Assembly (NCBI GenBank): GCA_002069815.1
Contig: MWCB01000005.1
Span: 1 to 58,584, forward strand
From: Tenericutes bacterium ADurb.Bin239
GTDB lineage: Bacteria > Bacillota_I > Bacilli_A > RFN20 > CAG-826
DNA: 58,584 nucleotides
Direction of reading: 5' to 3'
This document shows positions 8,354 to 19,051 of this stretch, in pieces. Positions within the stretch are counted from its first letter, which is position 1; every line of letters starts with the position of its first letter. The notes under the pieces are model-generated. The model did not search any database. It had not been told where the DNA came from and saw only the letters and a list, made by a program, of their open reading frames with translations. The translations under genes were made by a program, and so were the position numbers.

Positions 8354-10006
8354 TTAGCTATTAATCCAGATTGCAGGAAGAATACCCATTGACGCATAAG
8401 TGACATGTGTAGCGGCAAGACAGCCGTCATAATTTACCCGTGAAGCATTATTCGCATTACTAAAGTAAGGGGAACGTGTCCACCAATAAGCAGTGCCATT
8501 ATCTTTAGCAACGGCCTGCGATAATGCATAATCACTTGAATAACGTATTCGTGAATCATCATTAACAAAACCATAACTTTCATTGTCTGCATCTTTATAA
8601 CTGAGCAGAAACACTTTATCATCGGTATTTGGACAGTCAAAGTTATGTACATTATTAATCGTTGTCGCTTTACTATTATCGACATTTGTGACAACAATTT
8701 TATTTTGTTCAGTTGCAGTAAAAGCATCATTTAAAAAGGAAGAATTCAACCACGATCTAATATGGGAATGTTCATAGTTATTAGCATACACTGTTTGGCC
8801 TTCAATAATTCGTTCATCTTTAGCATAATAATAGTCTTGGGCATCAAGCACAGTCTCGGCTAAAAGGAAGGCTTTACCCGTATCAATATCAAGTACTTTC
8901 CACGCAATTGATTCATATTTAAACCAGTAAACACTACCTTTTGTGTAACCATAGCTTTGTTGCATAAAATATCCAGCAGTGTTATCCGTATAACTATAGC
9001 GGTACTCTGTATAGTAGACACCGCGATACTCCTGACCTTCATTTACTAAATCGATATACCACATAAACGAAGTAACCACACCATCACAATAGTAAAGGTA
9101 ATCGGTCCATTCTTTAGCATTTTCCGCGGTTGGTAATCCAGTACTTCCGCCCGCTAAATCGTTTAACGTAGTAATAAGCGTCTCATCCGTTACTCTTGTT
9201 TGCGGGTAACTACCAAATTGCATTGATTCACCTTCGGCCACAAAATCAGCGGATAACACTAGATTATTACTTGGCATAACGAATGTATAACTTGCCGAAC
9301 TTGACACTAAATTATTACTAGCGTCAAACCACCCCGCAAAGATGTAAGGGGCAACTGCGGTCGCCGTAACTGTAACACTCGTCCCGGCGCGGAATAAACC
9401 TTCTCCGCTGACTGTGCCGCGCGCATCATTTTTGCTAAGAACACCAAGGGTATAATAGTGATCAACACAGTCAAATTCAATTTTCCCTAAGTCAAAGGAC
9501 GAATCAGCAAGCGCATAAATCCCAATATATTTAGGCTTGTAACCATTAAAATCAGTGCTAAAGTTCGTTGGTGAACTAGCGTTACATACAATTTTACGCG
9601 AAGCATCAAATGTCGTTGTGTTCGAATAAAGAATCTCAACATTTACACTATCATCACGTTTTGTTAACTCAAGACTAGTAATCCCGTTAATCGGATCACT
9701 TGTGACAATATAACCACCCGTTTTAATCCTTTGCCAGTGGGTACTTGGGTGCGTTAAATGCTTGTAAGAAACCGAAATATTGTTACCAAGTTCAGTTGTA
9801 AGCACCCCTGTTCCCGTATAACCATCAGGATTTTCTGGTCCCTCCGTTATTTTGTTCTTCGTAGCACCAAGAACAATTGAGTACGGGGTAAATTCTCCGC
9901 GCGTACTTGTTGAATAATTGCGATTAACGCTAATCGCACTCACTAAGAGTGTGATAAAGGCTAGAAATCCCAAACTAGCGTTAACTAAGTACTTCTTTCT
10001 TTTCAT
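8354..10006 (-). CDS. Exported DUF6273-like protein, second paralogue
   Basis: This 550-residue protein starts with KRKK and a hydrophobic stretch (about 10-27), a signal peptide or N-terminal anchor. There is no lipobox and no C-terminal LPXTG or anchor. Residues about 185-255 resemble an InlB B-type/Bacterial repeat domain (SVTVTATAVAPYIFAGWFDA). Residues ~255-550 match the DUF6273 pattern: FGSYPQT, IAWKVLDIDTGKAFLLAE, YEHSHIRSWLNSSFLNDAFT, VFLLSYKDA and a final WWTRSPYF...GILPAIWI. It lies 35 bases behind a paralogue of the same design and has an AAGGAG ribosome-binding site. Function is unknown; an exported, possibly glycan- or ligand-binding role is inference. Confidence 0.75.
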   Translation of the reverse strand: MKRKKYLVNASLGFLAFITLLVSAISVNRNYSTSTRGEFTPYSIVLGATKNKITEGPENPDGYTGTGVLTTELGNNISVSYKHLTHPSTHWQRIKTGGYIVTSDPINGITSLELTKRDDSVNVEILYSNTTTFDASRKIVCNASSPTNFSTDFNGYKPKYIGIYALADSSFDLGKIEFDCVDHYYTLGVLSKNDARGTVSGEGLFRAGTSVTVTATAVAPYIFAGWFDASNNLVSSSASYTFVMPSNNLVLSADFVAEGESMQFGSYPQTRVTDETLITTLNDLAGGSTGLPTAENAKEWTDYLYYCDGVVTSFMWYIDLVNEGQEYRGVYYTEYRYSYTDNTAGYFMQQSYGYTKGSVYWFKYESIAWKVLDIDTGKAFLLAETVLDAQDYYYAKDERIIEGQTVYANNYEHSHIRSWLNSSFLNDAFTATEQNKIVVTNVDNSKATTINNVHNFDCPNTDDKVFLLSYKDADNESYGFVNDDSRIRYSSDYALSQAVAKDNGTAYWWTRSPYFSNANNASRVNYDGCLAATHVTYASMGILPAIWINS

Positions 10007-10041
10007 AAATTATCTCCTTATCTTCTTTATATTTTTAATTA

Positions 10042-11727
10042 TTAGAGTGTAACCCACATCACTGGTGCAATGCCGCTGTACATCGAGTTTGCATCGGTGA
10101 CACGACCTAATCCATCAGAGTCAAGACAATAACTATTAGCGCCAGCGTTATAAAATGGCGAACGAAGTAAATAGGGTGATGTTCCCCATTGTGTATTACG
10201 ATATACACCTTGCGAGTAGGCATAATCAGTCGCCGTTTTTTTACGATAATATGAAGAGCCTTGCCCTGGGTAATTAGCGTTAGTCGCTTCAACATAACTT
10301 AAAAGGAACACCCAATCATTTGTGTCATTACAAATATAGGGGGCAGCTTGTTCACCATAGCCTTTTTCCTCGTGACCAGTTGAGGCTAAACTATTATCAA
10401 CTAGCGTGGTCGCAATCGTATTTTTTTCAGCTTCGGTAAATGTTTTATTAATGAAAGTATTATTTAACCATGTTCTTACATCGGAATGTTCATAGTTATT
10501 TGCGTAAATTCGCGGCGGACCAGGACGATAAGCGGCTGATCGATAAAATGGTTGTGCATCAATCACTAGATTGGATAGCAACATCGCTTTCCCATCTTTT
10601 ACGTCAAGTATTTTCCATGTAATTGGCTCCCATTTAAACCAGTAAGTTGTACCAATTTGATAACCGTTATCATCTTGCCATGTTTCACTAGCGAGTGATG
10701 GCTTGCTTGTACGTGTCGGCCGGTATTGTTCAAAATACACACCACGATAGAGAATAGAATTATGGTCAACATCTTGATACCACATATAGGAAGTAACGAC
10801 TCCTTCAATATAGTATTGGTAATCAGTCCATGCCTCAGCATTATCCGCGGTTGGTAATGTTCCAGCCTTCGTATTCAAAGTCGAAATCAGCGCTGTATCA
10901 GTCACTTTCGTTTGCGGATATTTACCAACTTGTCTCGTCGAACCTTTCGCCGGCCCAAAGTAAGTATGGAGCTCATAATCGGCGCCTGGCATCGTAAATG
11001 TATAAGGATTATCCATCGATTTTAAGGCGCCAAAAGCATCATACCACCCTTGGAACTCCGCACTACCGCTTGGGGTTGCACTAATGGTGACACTAGTACC
11101 AGCGTGATAAATTCCCGCCCCACTTACCGTTCCAGCCGTAGGTGTTTCATTAATTAGCGACAAAGTATGATTATTATCAATACAATTAAATTCGATTTTT
11201 CCACTTGCGATTTCTAAATTATTTACACCTATGCCAATTAATTTAAAATAACACGGAAGTGCCCCACCAAAATCAGTTTCACAAACTGCAGGTCCTCCAG
11301 CGGGGAAATTAATGCGCTTACTATCACTAAAAACACCTTTTTCATATGAATACAAAATAGCGGCACCTTTATTTACATCAACCCTTTCAAAACGCATATA
11401 TGTGATGCCATTAATTGGATCTGTATTAGTAATGTAACCGCTTGCTCTTAATGACTGCCAAGTTGAAGCCGTATTTTCTAAAAAAGCAATCTCCATACCG
11501 ATTGCATTGCCAAGTTCGGTCTTCATCTCACCAAATCCGGAATTACTTTGCCCAACTGGGGTCGTCACAATCTTATTTTTGGTCGCATTAAAAACAATTG
11601 AGTATGGTGTAGGTTCACCGCGCGCACCAAAAGAGCAATCACTCCCAACACTAATGATACTAATAAGTAATGTAGACAGCGCTAAAAAAGCAATTGTTGC
11701 CTTAGCAAACAACTTTTTATTTTGCAT
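10042..11727 (-). CDS. Exported DUF6273-like protein, first paralogue
   Basis: This 561-residue protein is a tandem paralogue of the next gene, with a basic start and hydrophobic segment (about 8-24), then TPYSIVFNATKNKI as in its partner (TPYSIVLGATKNKI). It has a repeat-type domain around 195-265 (SVTISATPSGSAEFQGWYDA) and a DUF6273-like C-terminal half (VGKYPQT, ITWKILDVKDGKAMLLSN, YEHSDVRTWLNNTFINKTFT, VFLLSY, SGIAPVMWV). No lipobox, sortase signal or C-terminal anchor is present. It is the first gene of the pair and is preceded by a 14-base palindrome. The role is unknown; both probably sit outside the membrane. Confidence 0.75.
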   Translation of the reverse strand: MQNKKLFAKATIAFLALSTLLISIISVGSDCSFGARGEPTPYSIVFNATKNKIVTTPVGQSNSGFGEMKTELGNAIGMEIAFLENTASTWQSLRASGYITNTDPINGITYMRFERVDVNKGAAILYSYEKGVFSDSKRINFPAGGPAVCETDFGGALPCYFKLIGIGVNNLEIASGKIEFNCIDNNHTLSLINETPTAGTVSGAGIYHAGTSVTISATPSGSAEFQGWYDAFGALKSMDNPYTFTMPGADYELHTYFGPAKGSTRQVGKYPQTKVTDTALISTLNTKAGTLPTADNAEAWTDYQYYIEGVVTSYMWYQDVDHNSILYRGVYFEQYRPTRTSKPSLASETWQDDNGYQIGTTYWFKWEPITWKILDVKDGKAMLLSNLVIDAQPFYRSAAYRPGPPRIYANNYEHSDVRTWLNNTFINKTFTEAEKNTIATTLVDNSLASTGHEEKGYGEQAAPYICNDTNDWVFLLSYVEATNANYPGQGSSYYRKKTATDYAYSQGVYRNTQWGTSPYLLRSPFYNAGANSYCLDSDGLGRVTDANSMYSGIAPVMWVTL

Positions 11728-11746
11728 GTTTTTCTTTCCTAAAATG

Positions 11747-11760
11747 TGAACGCACGTTCA
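11747..11760. promoter_or_regulatory. LexA/DinR-box-like palindrome upstream of surface pair
   Basis: The 14-mer TGAACGCACGTTCA is an inverted repeat of TGAACG about two central bases, starting 19 bases before the start codon of the first paralogue. Read on the minus strand it contains GAAC-GTGC-GTTC, which fits the core of the Gram-positive SOS box (CGAAC-RNRY-GTTCG), differing only in the outermost bases. A TAAAAT box lies just upstream, so a bound dimer would cover the transcription start. The regulator is not identified. Confidence 0.45.
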
Positions 11761-11933
11761 TAATTTTAGTTTAACACCATAAAATCATTAGAAACGATAA
11801 ATGGCGGTGATTAAAAACGGTGTTAATTAACATTATGCAAATTATTAAATATAATTAGTCCCATATATTCGTAATAATTTTAAGCAAAATTAACGAAATC
11901 AAAATTCAAATTTTTGTGAAAATGTTTCGCAAT

Positions 11934-11962
11934 GAAAAAAGGCTAGGAATTGATTCCTAACC
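11934..11962 (-). terminator. Rho-independent terminator of the hrcA-grpE-dnaK-dnaJ operon
   Basis: On the minus strand GGTTAGGAAT and ATTCCTAGCC form a stem of up to 10 bp (one G-U), followed by TTTTTTC. It lies 24 bases past the dnaJ stop. Confidence 0.9.
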
Positions 11963-11986
11963 TCTTGTACATCAATTTAATAATTT

Positions 11987-13102
11987 TTAGCGTTTAAATT
12001 TTGCTTTAAATTTCTCAAAGAATGTTTCTTTCTTTGGTTCGGCTTTTTTAAAATCTTCAAGGGCACTCTTTTGGTCTTTACTAAGATTAGTTGGGGTTTT
12101 AACTTCTACTTCTAAGTATTGATCACCAACGTTACCGCGCACATCTTTAACTCCTTGACCACTTAAACGCAATGTGGCACCTGGTTGGGTACCAGCGGGA
12201 ATCTTCACTTCGACGACCCCATAAACTGTGGGCACTTCAAGTGTTACACCAAGCGCAGCGTCCACAAAGCTAATTGGAATATTTAAGTAGATGTTGTTAC
12301 CCACACGTTTGAAGTCACTGTGGGGTTTGATGACGATCTCAACATGTAAGTCGCCATTAGGCCCGCCGTTAATACCACGTTCACCTTTTCCTTGGATGCG
12401 AAGTTTCTGTCCTTCACCAATCCCCGCGGGAATATTAAGAATTTGTTTTTCTTTAACTCGCGTATAACCAGGTCCTCCACAAGTTTTACACTTCTTGCTA
12501 ATCGTTTTACCACTGCCCCCGCACTCAGTACAAGCGCGTTGACTTTGCATCCTTCCAAAAATACTTTCTTGAACAAATGTTTCAACCCCGCTGCCACGAC
12601 ACTTACTACATGTATGGATGTCTTTGGGATCTTCCGCACCGCGACCACTACAAGTTTCACACATCTTGTCATAAGTATGCATAAATTCAATCTTGGTGCC
12701 ATTAATCGCATCCATAAAGTTAATACGAACACGGGTTAATAAGTCATTACCACGGGCGGGACCGGTTTGACGACTAGCGCTTCTTCGTCCACCGAAGAAA
12801 CCTTCAAATATATCACCGAAGTCAAAACCTTGGAAACCGCCGCCAGCGAAACCGCCACCAAAAGGATTACCTCCGTTTTGATCAAAGGCGGCATGACCAA
12901 ATTGGTCATAAGTGGCACGTTTTTGATCGTCATAGAGGATGTCATATGCTTCCTGTACTTCTTTAAACTGCTCTTCCGCTCCTTCGGTCTTATTGACATC
13001 AGGGTGATATTTTTTAGCAAGTTTACGGTAAGCACTTTTAATTTCATCTTTCGAAGCACTTTTCTTTATTCCTAAAACTTCATAATAATCACGTTTGGCC
13101 AT
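11987..13102 (-). CDS. dnaJ: Chaperone DnaJ (Hsp40)
   Basis: DnaJ delivers unfolded substrates to DnaK and stimulates its ATPase. In order: a J-domain with the HPD motif (KKYHPDVNK), a Gly/Phe-rich linker ([13 protein letters not shown]), four zinc-finger CxxCxGxG-type repeats ([32 protein letters not shown]), and the C-terminal substrate domains. I start at [10 protein letters not shown] (13102), 6 bases behind AAGGAG; the ATG two codons earlier abuts that site. Length is 371 residues. It is the last gene of the heat-shock operon, with a stable hairpin between it and dnaK. Confidence 0.98.
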   Translation of the reverse strand: MAKRDYYEVLGIKKSASKDEIKSAYRKLAKKYHPDVNKTEGAEEQFKEVQEAYDILYDDQKRATYDQFGHAAFDQNGGNPFGGGFAGGGFQGFDFGDIFEGFFGGRRSASRQTGPARGNDLLTRVRINFMDAINGTKIEFMHTYDKMCETCSGRGAEDPKDIHTCSKCRGSGVETFVQESIFGRMQSQRACTECGGSGKTISKKCKTCGGPGYTRVKEKQILNIPAGIGEGQKLRIQGKGERGINGGPNGDLHVEIVIKPHSDFKRVGNNIYLNIPISFVDAALGVTLEVPTVYGVVEVKIPAGTQPGATLRLSGQGVKDVRGNVGDQYLEVEVKTPTNLSKDQKSALEDFKKAEPKKETFFEKFKAKFKR

Positions 13103-13122
13103 CGGCATCTCCTTTTACAAGC

Positions 13123-13147
13123 GGAAACCCCAGGTGACGGGGTTCCC
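13123..13147 (-). other. Stable hairpin in the dnaK-dnaJ spacer
   Basis: GGGAACCCC and GGGGTTTCC pair over 9 bp (one G-U) around a 7-base loop, 20 bases after the dnaK stop. No T run follows, so it is not a standard terminator. It may mark an RNA-processing site or stabilise the dnaK 3' end and set the dnaK/dnaJ ratio. Confidence 0.65.
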
Positions 13148-13167
13148 AAATAGTTATTTAATTAATT

Positions 13168-14985
<1,818 letters not shown>

Positions 14986-15006
14986 CTATTTAATTCTCCT
15001 TTTTTA

Positions 15007-15597
15007 TTAATTTAAGTCCGCAGGATTAACACCGGGACCATTATCATCATCTTTTGGTTCTTCTTTAATGTTCGTTGATACGGTTACTTGCGCTGGGCGA
15101 ATAAGCCGATCAAGGAATTTAAAGGTATTATTTCGCACAGTTAGAACTGTGTTTGGGGCTACATCTTCACGGTATTCTGCCGCTAAGGCATACATCGTAT
15201 TAGCGTCGAAATTATCACCGACCTTAACGACAATCTCTTCTAAGCCCTCACTTGTTAAGGCCTCAAGAATTTGTCGATGAACGAAGCGGAAGCCTGTTAA
15301 GTAATTGTTTAAGACCTCGTCTTCTGGTTCTTCACGTAAGACATGATTGAAGATATCAAGCGCTGGTAATAATTTTTCAATAAACGGAACCGCGCGATAT
15401 TTCATATAATACTGCTGGTCTTTTGCGTTTTGTTTCTTAGCATTATCCATGTCGGCGAGCACCCGCATGTATTTGTTATGCCACTCATCGATTTCAATCT
15501 TTAACGTTTCAATTTCGGCTTCAAGTTTCTTTACTTGCGCAACGTGGCGTTTTTTGGGAGTTATGTCCTTCTCGACATTTTTCTTTTCATCACTCAT
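15007..15597 (-). CDS. grpE: Nucleotide exchange factor GrpE
   Basis: GrpE is the dimeric nucleotide exchange factor for DnaK. It has a charged N-terminus, a long helical dimerisation region (residues ~20-80, heptad-like), and the C-terminal beta-domain (EGLEEIVVKVGDNFDANTMYAL and LDRLIRPAQVTVS). It has 196 residues. It overlaps the end of hrcA by 8 bases, so the two are probably translationally coupled, and dnaK follows after 21 bases. Confidence 0.97.
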   Translation of the reverse strand: MSDEKKNVEKDITPKKRHVAQVKKLEAEIETLKIEIDEWHNKYMRVLADMDNAKKQNAKDQQYYMKYRAVPFIEKLLPALDIFNHVLREEPEDEVLNNYLTGFRFVHRQILEALTSEGLEEIVVKVGDNFDANTMYALAAEYREDVAPNTVLTVRNNTFKFLDRLIRPAQVTVSTNIKEEPKDDDNGPGVNPADLN

Positions 15598-16606
15598 TAT
15601 TAATCTCTCTTTCTATCTCGAAGTACTTTTCAAGTTCATCAGTCACGTATTCAAGGGCCCAAAGGACACTACTGTAATCCATCCGCTTAGGTCCCACGAG
15701 CACAATTTGCCCGACTTGGTCGCCAGGAATATGGACATTGGCGCTAATAAGGGTTAGATCTTCATAACTTTCACCGATATTAATGCTTACATCACCATTT
15801 CCGCTAATAAGTTCGCGGAGTTTAAGCGGATCATCAAGGATAGCAATCAATTTTCGTAACTTCTCACTATCATTAATGAATTCCGGTTGTTCAAGAAGAC
15901 TTTCTTTACCGTATAAACTCAAGCGGTCACGAGCGTAGCGGATAAAGGCTTCGGTAAAGGCATTTGCCAGTACTTCTTGCTCAACGACATACTCAGTGAG
16001 AAGCGGACGTAAGAGTTCCATCTTCGCCGCTACTTCGCTAATTTTAGTTCCCACTAATCGTTCATTGAAGATTTGCGCAACCTTGCTAATTTCTTTAATG
16101 CTACTACTAGCTGGAACTAAGAAGGTCTTATGTTCAACATAGCCGCGATTAGTAACAAAGATAGCAGTGCCTGTGTTTTTATCTAACTCCACAATATGAA
16201 TACTCTGCAAAGCGTCACCTTTAGTTTCAGGACCAAGCGCCACGCTAACTAGATTAGTCATCTGGGCAAGGATTTCGCAAGTTTGATTTATAACTTCTTC
16301 GACGCTCTTTGTTTTTTCTTCAACGAGAGTTTGGATATGATGGCGGAAGTTATCACTCACGACATCTTCCCGCAAGTTTGCCACATAGAACTCATATCCT
16401 TTTTTACTAGGAACACGGCCGGCACTAGTGTGTGGCTTCTCCAGAAACCCCATTCCTTCGAGTGCATTCATCTCAGCGCGAATCGTCGCTGAACTATAAT
16501 TTAAGTTATAATTCTCGATTAAAGCTTTGGAACCTACCGGCTGAGCGGTCTTAATAAAGAGCTCAACTGTATACTTCAAGATTAACTCTCTTCTTCGATA
16601 TCTCAT
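15590..16606 (-). CDS. hrcA: Heat-inducible transcription repressor HrcA
   Basis: HrcA represses class I heat-shock genes by binding CIRCE operators; GroEL normally keeps it active. The N-terminal winged helix is visible (RRRELILKYTVELFIKTAQPVGSKALI, then NYSSATIRAEMNALEGMGFLEKPHTSAGRVPS), followed by the GAF-like domain. Length 338 is typical. It ends in TGA within grpE. It is first in the operon and is preceded by GGGGGAG and two CIRCE sites, so it represses itself and grpE-dnaK-dnaJ. Confidence 0.98.
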   Translation of the reverse strand: MRYRRRELILKYTVELFIKTAQPVGSKALIENYNLNYSSATIRAEMNALEGMGFLEKPHTSAGRVPSKKGYEFYVANLREDVVSDNFRHHIQTLVEEKTKSVEEVINQTCEILAQMTNLVSVALGPETKGDALQSIHIVELDKNTGTAIFVTNRGYVEHKTFLVPASSSIKEISKVAQIFNERLVGTKISEVAAKMELLRPLLTEYVVEQEVLANAFTEAFIRYARDRLSLYGKESLLEQPEFINDSEKLRKLIAILDDPLKLRELISGNGDVSINIGESYEDLTLISANVHIPGDQVGQIVLVGPKRMDYSSVLWALEYVTDELEKYFEIEREINNE

Positions 16607-16615
16607 AACTCCCCC

Positions 16616-16642
16616 TTAGCACTCGCAACTTTAGATTGCTAA
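16616..16642 (-). promoter_or_regulatory. CIRCE operator, promoter-distal copy
   Basis: Read on the minus strand: TTAGCAATC-N9-GAGTGCTAA, one mismatch to the CIRCE consensus TTAGCACTC-N9-GAGTGCTAA. It lies in the hrcA leader, covering the predicted transcription start and 10 bases from the start codon. Confidence 0.93.
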
Positions 16643-16646
16643 ATAT

Positions 16647-16674
16647 ATTATACTAAAGAAAATAGCACTGTCAA
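16647..16674 (-). promoter_or_regulatory. Consensus sigma-A promoter of the hrcA operon
   Basis: TTGACA (16669-16674) and TATAAT (16647-16652) are both perfect, with a 16-base spacer. The -35 box overlaps the upstream CIRCE copy; the downstream copy starts 4 bases after the -10 box. Confidence 0.93.
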
Positions 16675-16688
16675 CCTTTAAGTGCTAA
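16662..16688 (-). promoter_or_regulatory. CIRCE operator, promoter-upstream copy
   Basis: Read on the minus strand: TTAGCACTT-N9-CAGTGCTAT, three mismatches to consensus. It overlaps the -35 hexamer of the hrcA promoter. Confidence 0.82.
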
Positions 16689-16730
16689 TTTTTATACTTT
16701 TTTACCAATTACTTCGTAAAATGCGTTAAA

Positions 16731-18719
16731 TTATGCGATTTTCTTTACTTTTCTATTTTTGCGCGGCCGTTTAATTGCATGTTTTTTACTAAAATTAAGG
16801 AGTCTTAATCCGTTTAGAATAACTAAAATAGTACTACCTTCATGAATGGCAACCGCGAGTCCCATTGGCAGCGTTACAAAGAAATTAAGAGCAATCAAGA
16901 GCAAGACAACCCCGAGGGCAAATACGATATTTTGCATAACAATCCGTTTCAGTTTTCGCGATATCGCATGCATAAGCGCAAGTTTAATAAAGTCGTTATT
17001 AACTAGGACTCCATCAGCGACATCAATCGCGACATCGGTGCTATCGCCCATCGCAATCCCAATCGTTGCTTCCACTAAAGCGGGGGCATCGTTAATCCCA
17101 TCACCTACCATGGCGACCGAACCATATTCATTTTTTAATTCTTGAACGACATCTAATTTTTGTTCCGGCAATACATTAGCGTAAATTCTAGTAATTCCTA
17201 ATTGTTTACCGATAGCTTGCGCGGTAAGTTCATTATCGCCTGTAATCATAACGGTACAAATTTTTTGCGCCCGGAAATACTCCAAGCCATCAATAGCACA
17301 ACATTTGGCTTGATCTAAAAGAGCGACAAGTAAGATTGGTTTCCCGTTTTTTGCAATAAAAACAACGGTTTTACCTTGCACGGCCATTGCTTTTGCCCGA
17401 TTTGCGCATCGCTCTGGTAAATTAAATAAGGCTGGTTTGCCTAATAAATATTCGTTACCATTATGTATTGACCTAAGGCCACTGCCAATTTTGTGTTCAA
17501 CTTCGAGATCAATTGTCTTAATATTAGAGAAATGGCTAACAATCGCCGTCGCCAACGGGTGATTTGATTTTTGTTCCATACTAACGAGGAAAATTTTGCC
17601 TTCCGCCGCTTCTTCGTCACTTACACCGGGTGGGGTAATTACATCGGTAACCGTTGGCTTACCTTCCGTTAATGTTCCCGTTTTATCAAAAGCGACCGCT
17701 TCTACATCGGCAAATAAGGCTAAGGATGAACCGCCTTTAAAAAGAACCCCGCGTCTTGCTAATAAGCTTAATGCACTTAACGTGGCCGGAATATCGCTAA
17801 CAGCCAGAGCACACGGAGAGGCCCCAATAAAGAGAATAATCATGCGGTTAAACGCTAAATTCATTCCGTTAGCGGAAATGACTCTGGTCCACCCTAAAAC
17901 ATAATAGCCAAATAAATAAAATAAAGGAGCAAGCAACATGATAATAGTGACATAAATTGGTTCAAATTTCTTAATAAAGGTGGCCGTCTTTGTTAAATTA
18001 GTTTGCGCTTCACTAACAACTTTTAAGATTTTAGCTAAGACAGTTTCATCACTATTTTTGGTAACCGTCATCGTAAAGACACTGTTACCATTAATACTTC
18101 CGCCAAAGACTTCGTCCCCTTCACCTTTTTCTTTGGGAATACTTTCCCCAGTAATCATCGATTCATTAATCGCCGCACTTCCTTGACTTATAACCCCATC
18201 TGTCGGGATTTGATCGCCGTTTAAGACCATAACTTGGTCACCTATTTTAAGCGATGCAACGGGCACTATTTCTTGACTACCATCATCACGTAATAAACGA
18301 GCGTTCTGTGGTGTAATCTTTAATAAATTAGTAATCTCCTTTTTACTTTTTGACTCGGCATATTCTTCAAGAAAATGCGCGCCCGCAAAAATTAAGATAA
18401 GTAAAGCCGCGTCGCCATAATCACCAATAATAATGGCCCCAATAGCGCCTAATAGCATTAAGATATGGATATTAGGTCTAAATCGTTTGCTTTGAATTGA
18501 TTGTTTAACCGTATCAACTAATCCTTCACTGATAACTTCATATCCTGAAAGAATAACCGCGGCTATATTTAAGATCATTACCGTCGTATCACTTAAAAAA
18601 GTCACACTTGGAATGTGGGCTAAAAGGGCGAATAAAAAGAGACCTAAACCAATAAAATAAGTAATTACTCCAATTTTATGGAAGATAATTTGCAATTTAG
18701 AGGGGGTAGTGTTAGTCAT
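16731..18719 (-). CDS. P1B-4-type metal-exporting P-type ATPase
   Basis: This 662-residue membrane ATPase pumps metal ions out of the cytosol. Core motifs are present: TGES (190-193), phosphorylation Asp345 in DKTGTLTEGKP, the HP motif (SNHPLATAI) and GDGINDAP. The intramembrane metal motif is SPC (301-303), not CPC, and the last helices contain HEGSTILVILNGLRLL. These two features mark subgroup P1B-4, known for Co, Fe or Zn export. There is no N-terminal metal-binding domain. It follows an ArsR-family repressor by 4 bases, so its expression is probably metal-induced. The exact ion cannot be told from sequence. Confidence 0.92.
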   Translation of the reverse strand: MTNTTPSKLQIIFHKIGVITYFIGLGLFLFALLAHIPSVTFLSDTTVMILNIAAVILSGYEVISEGLVDTVKQSIQSKRFRPNIHILMLLGAIGAIIIGDYGDAALLILIFAGAHFLEEYAESKSKKEITNLLKITPQNARLLRDDGSQEIVPVASLKIGDQVMVLNGDQIPTDGVISQGSAAINESMITGESIPKEKGEGDEVFGGSINGNSVFTMTVTKNSDETVLAKILKVVSEAQTNLTKTATFIKKFEPIYVTIIMLLAPLFYLFGYYVLGWTRVISANGMNLAFNRMIILFIGASPCALAVSDIPATLSALSLLARRGVLFKGGSSLALFADVEAVAFDKTGTLTEGKPTVTDVITPPGVSDEEAAEGKIFLVSMEQKSNHPLATAIVSHFSNIKTIDLEVEHKIGSGLRSIHNGNEYLLGKPALFNLPERCANRAKAMAVQGKTVVFIAKNGKPILLVALLDQAKCCAIDGLEYFRAQKICTVMITGDNELTAQAIGKQLGITRIYANVLPEQKLDVVQELKNEYGSVAMVGDGINDAPALVEATIGIAMGDSTDVAIDVADGVLVNNDFIKLALMHAISRKLKRIVMQNIVFALGVVLLLIALNFFVTLPMGLAVAIHEGSTILVILNGLRLLNFSKKHAIKRPRKNRKVKKIA

Positions 18720-18723
18720 AATA

Positions 18724-19008
18724 TTACTCCATCATATGATCACGAGCTTGCTTAATAATTTCGAAAATGTGCTTATCAAGAATTTCATAAATGCGCTCTT
18801 GTCCAGCTTTGTTATAAGTGACAACGCGATGATCATAAAGCGTCCGCAGCTGATGACTAATAGCGCTTTGTTTCATTTGTAAGGCACTAGCAATTTCGGT
18901 GACATTCATCGGGCTTTCTTCTAATAATAAAATAATACGCATCCGCGTGTCATCACCGAGCACTTTAAAGAACGCACTAAGCCGTTCAATATTGTCTTTG
19001 TCTGTCAT
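18724..19008 (-). CDS. ArsR/SmtB-family metal-sensing repressor
   Basis: This 94-residue winged-helix repressor has the family core (FFKVLGDDTRMRIILLLEE, then NVTEIASALQMKQSAISHQLRTLYDHRVV). The last helix holds D-x-H-x10-H-x2-E (DKH...HMME), the alpha-5 metal site of CzrA/SmtB-type sensors for Zn or Co. The alpha-3 Cys site (ELCVCD) is absent. It lies directly before the P1B-4 ATPase and behind a promoter with an overlapping operator-like repeat, the standard arrangement for metal-released autorepression. Confidence 0.93.
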   Translation of the reverse strand: MTDKDNIERLSAFFKVLGDDTRMRIILLLEESPMNVTEIASALQMKQSAISHQLRTLYDHRVVTYNKAGQERIYEILDKHIFEIIKQARDHMME

Positions 19009-19024
19009 CGCTAACTCCTATACT

Positions 19025-19046
19025 TGAATATTTGTTCATATATTCA
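19025..19046. promoter_or_regulatory. ArsR-family operator-like inverted repeat
   Basis: TGAATATTTGTTCA (19025-19038) has TGAA-N6-TTCA symmetry, as in CzrA-type operators, and an overlapping repeat TGAATAT-N8-ATATTCA extends to 19046. It lies directly downstream of the -10 box of the arsR promoter and covers the likely start site. Confidence 0.75.
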
Positions 19047-19051
19047 TATAC

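Larger units (their letters stand above)
11728..11986. other. AT-rich intergenic region between dnaJ and the surface pair
   Basis: This is the longest stretch without a gene (259 bases). It holds the dnaJ terminator at its left end and, near its right end, the palindrome, a possible TAAAAT -10 box and a GGAAAG ribosome-binding site for the first paralogue. The middle is very AT-rich and I see no further structure. It stands where B. subtilis has prmA. Confidence 0.6.

Noticed and set aside
16690..16730. Terminator after the P1B-4 ATPase gene
   Set aside because: TTTTAC/GTAAAA can pair, but an A-rich and not a T-rich tail follows on the coding strand.
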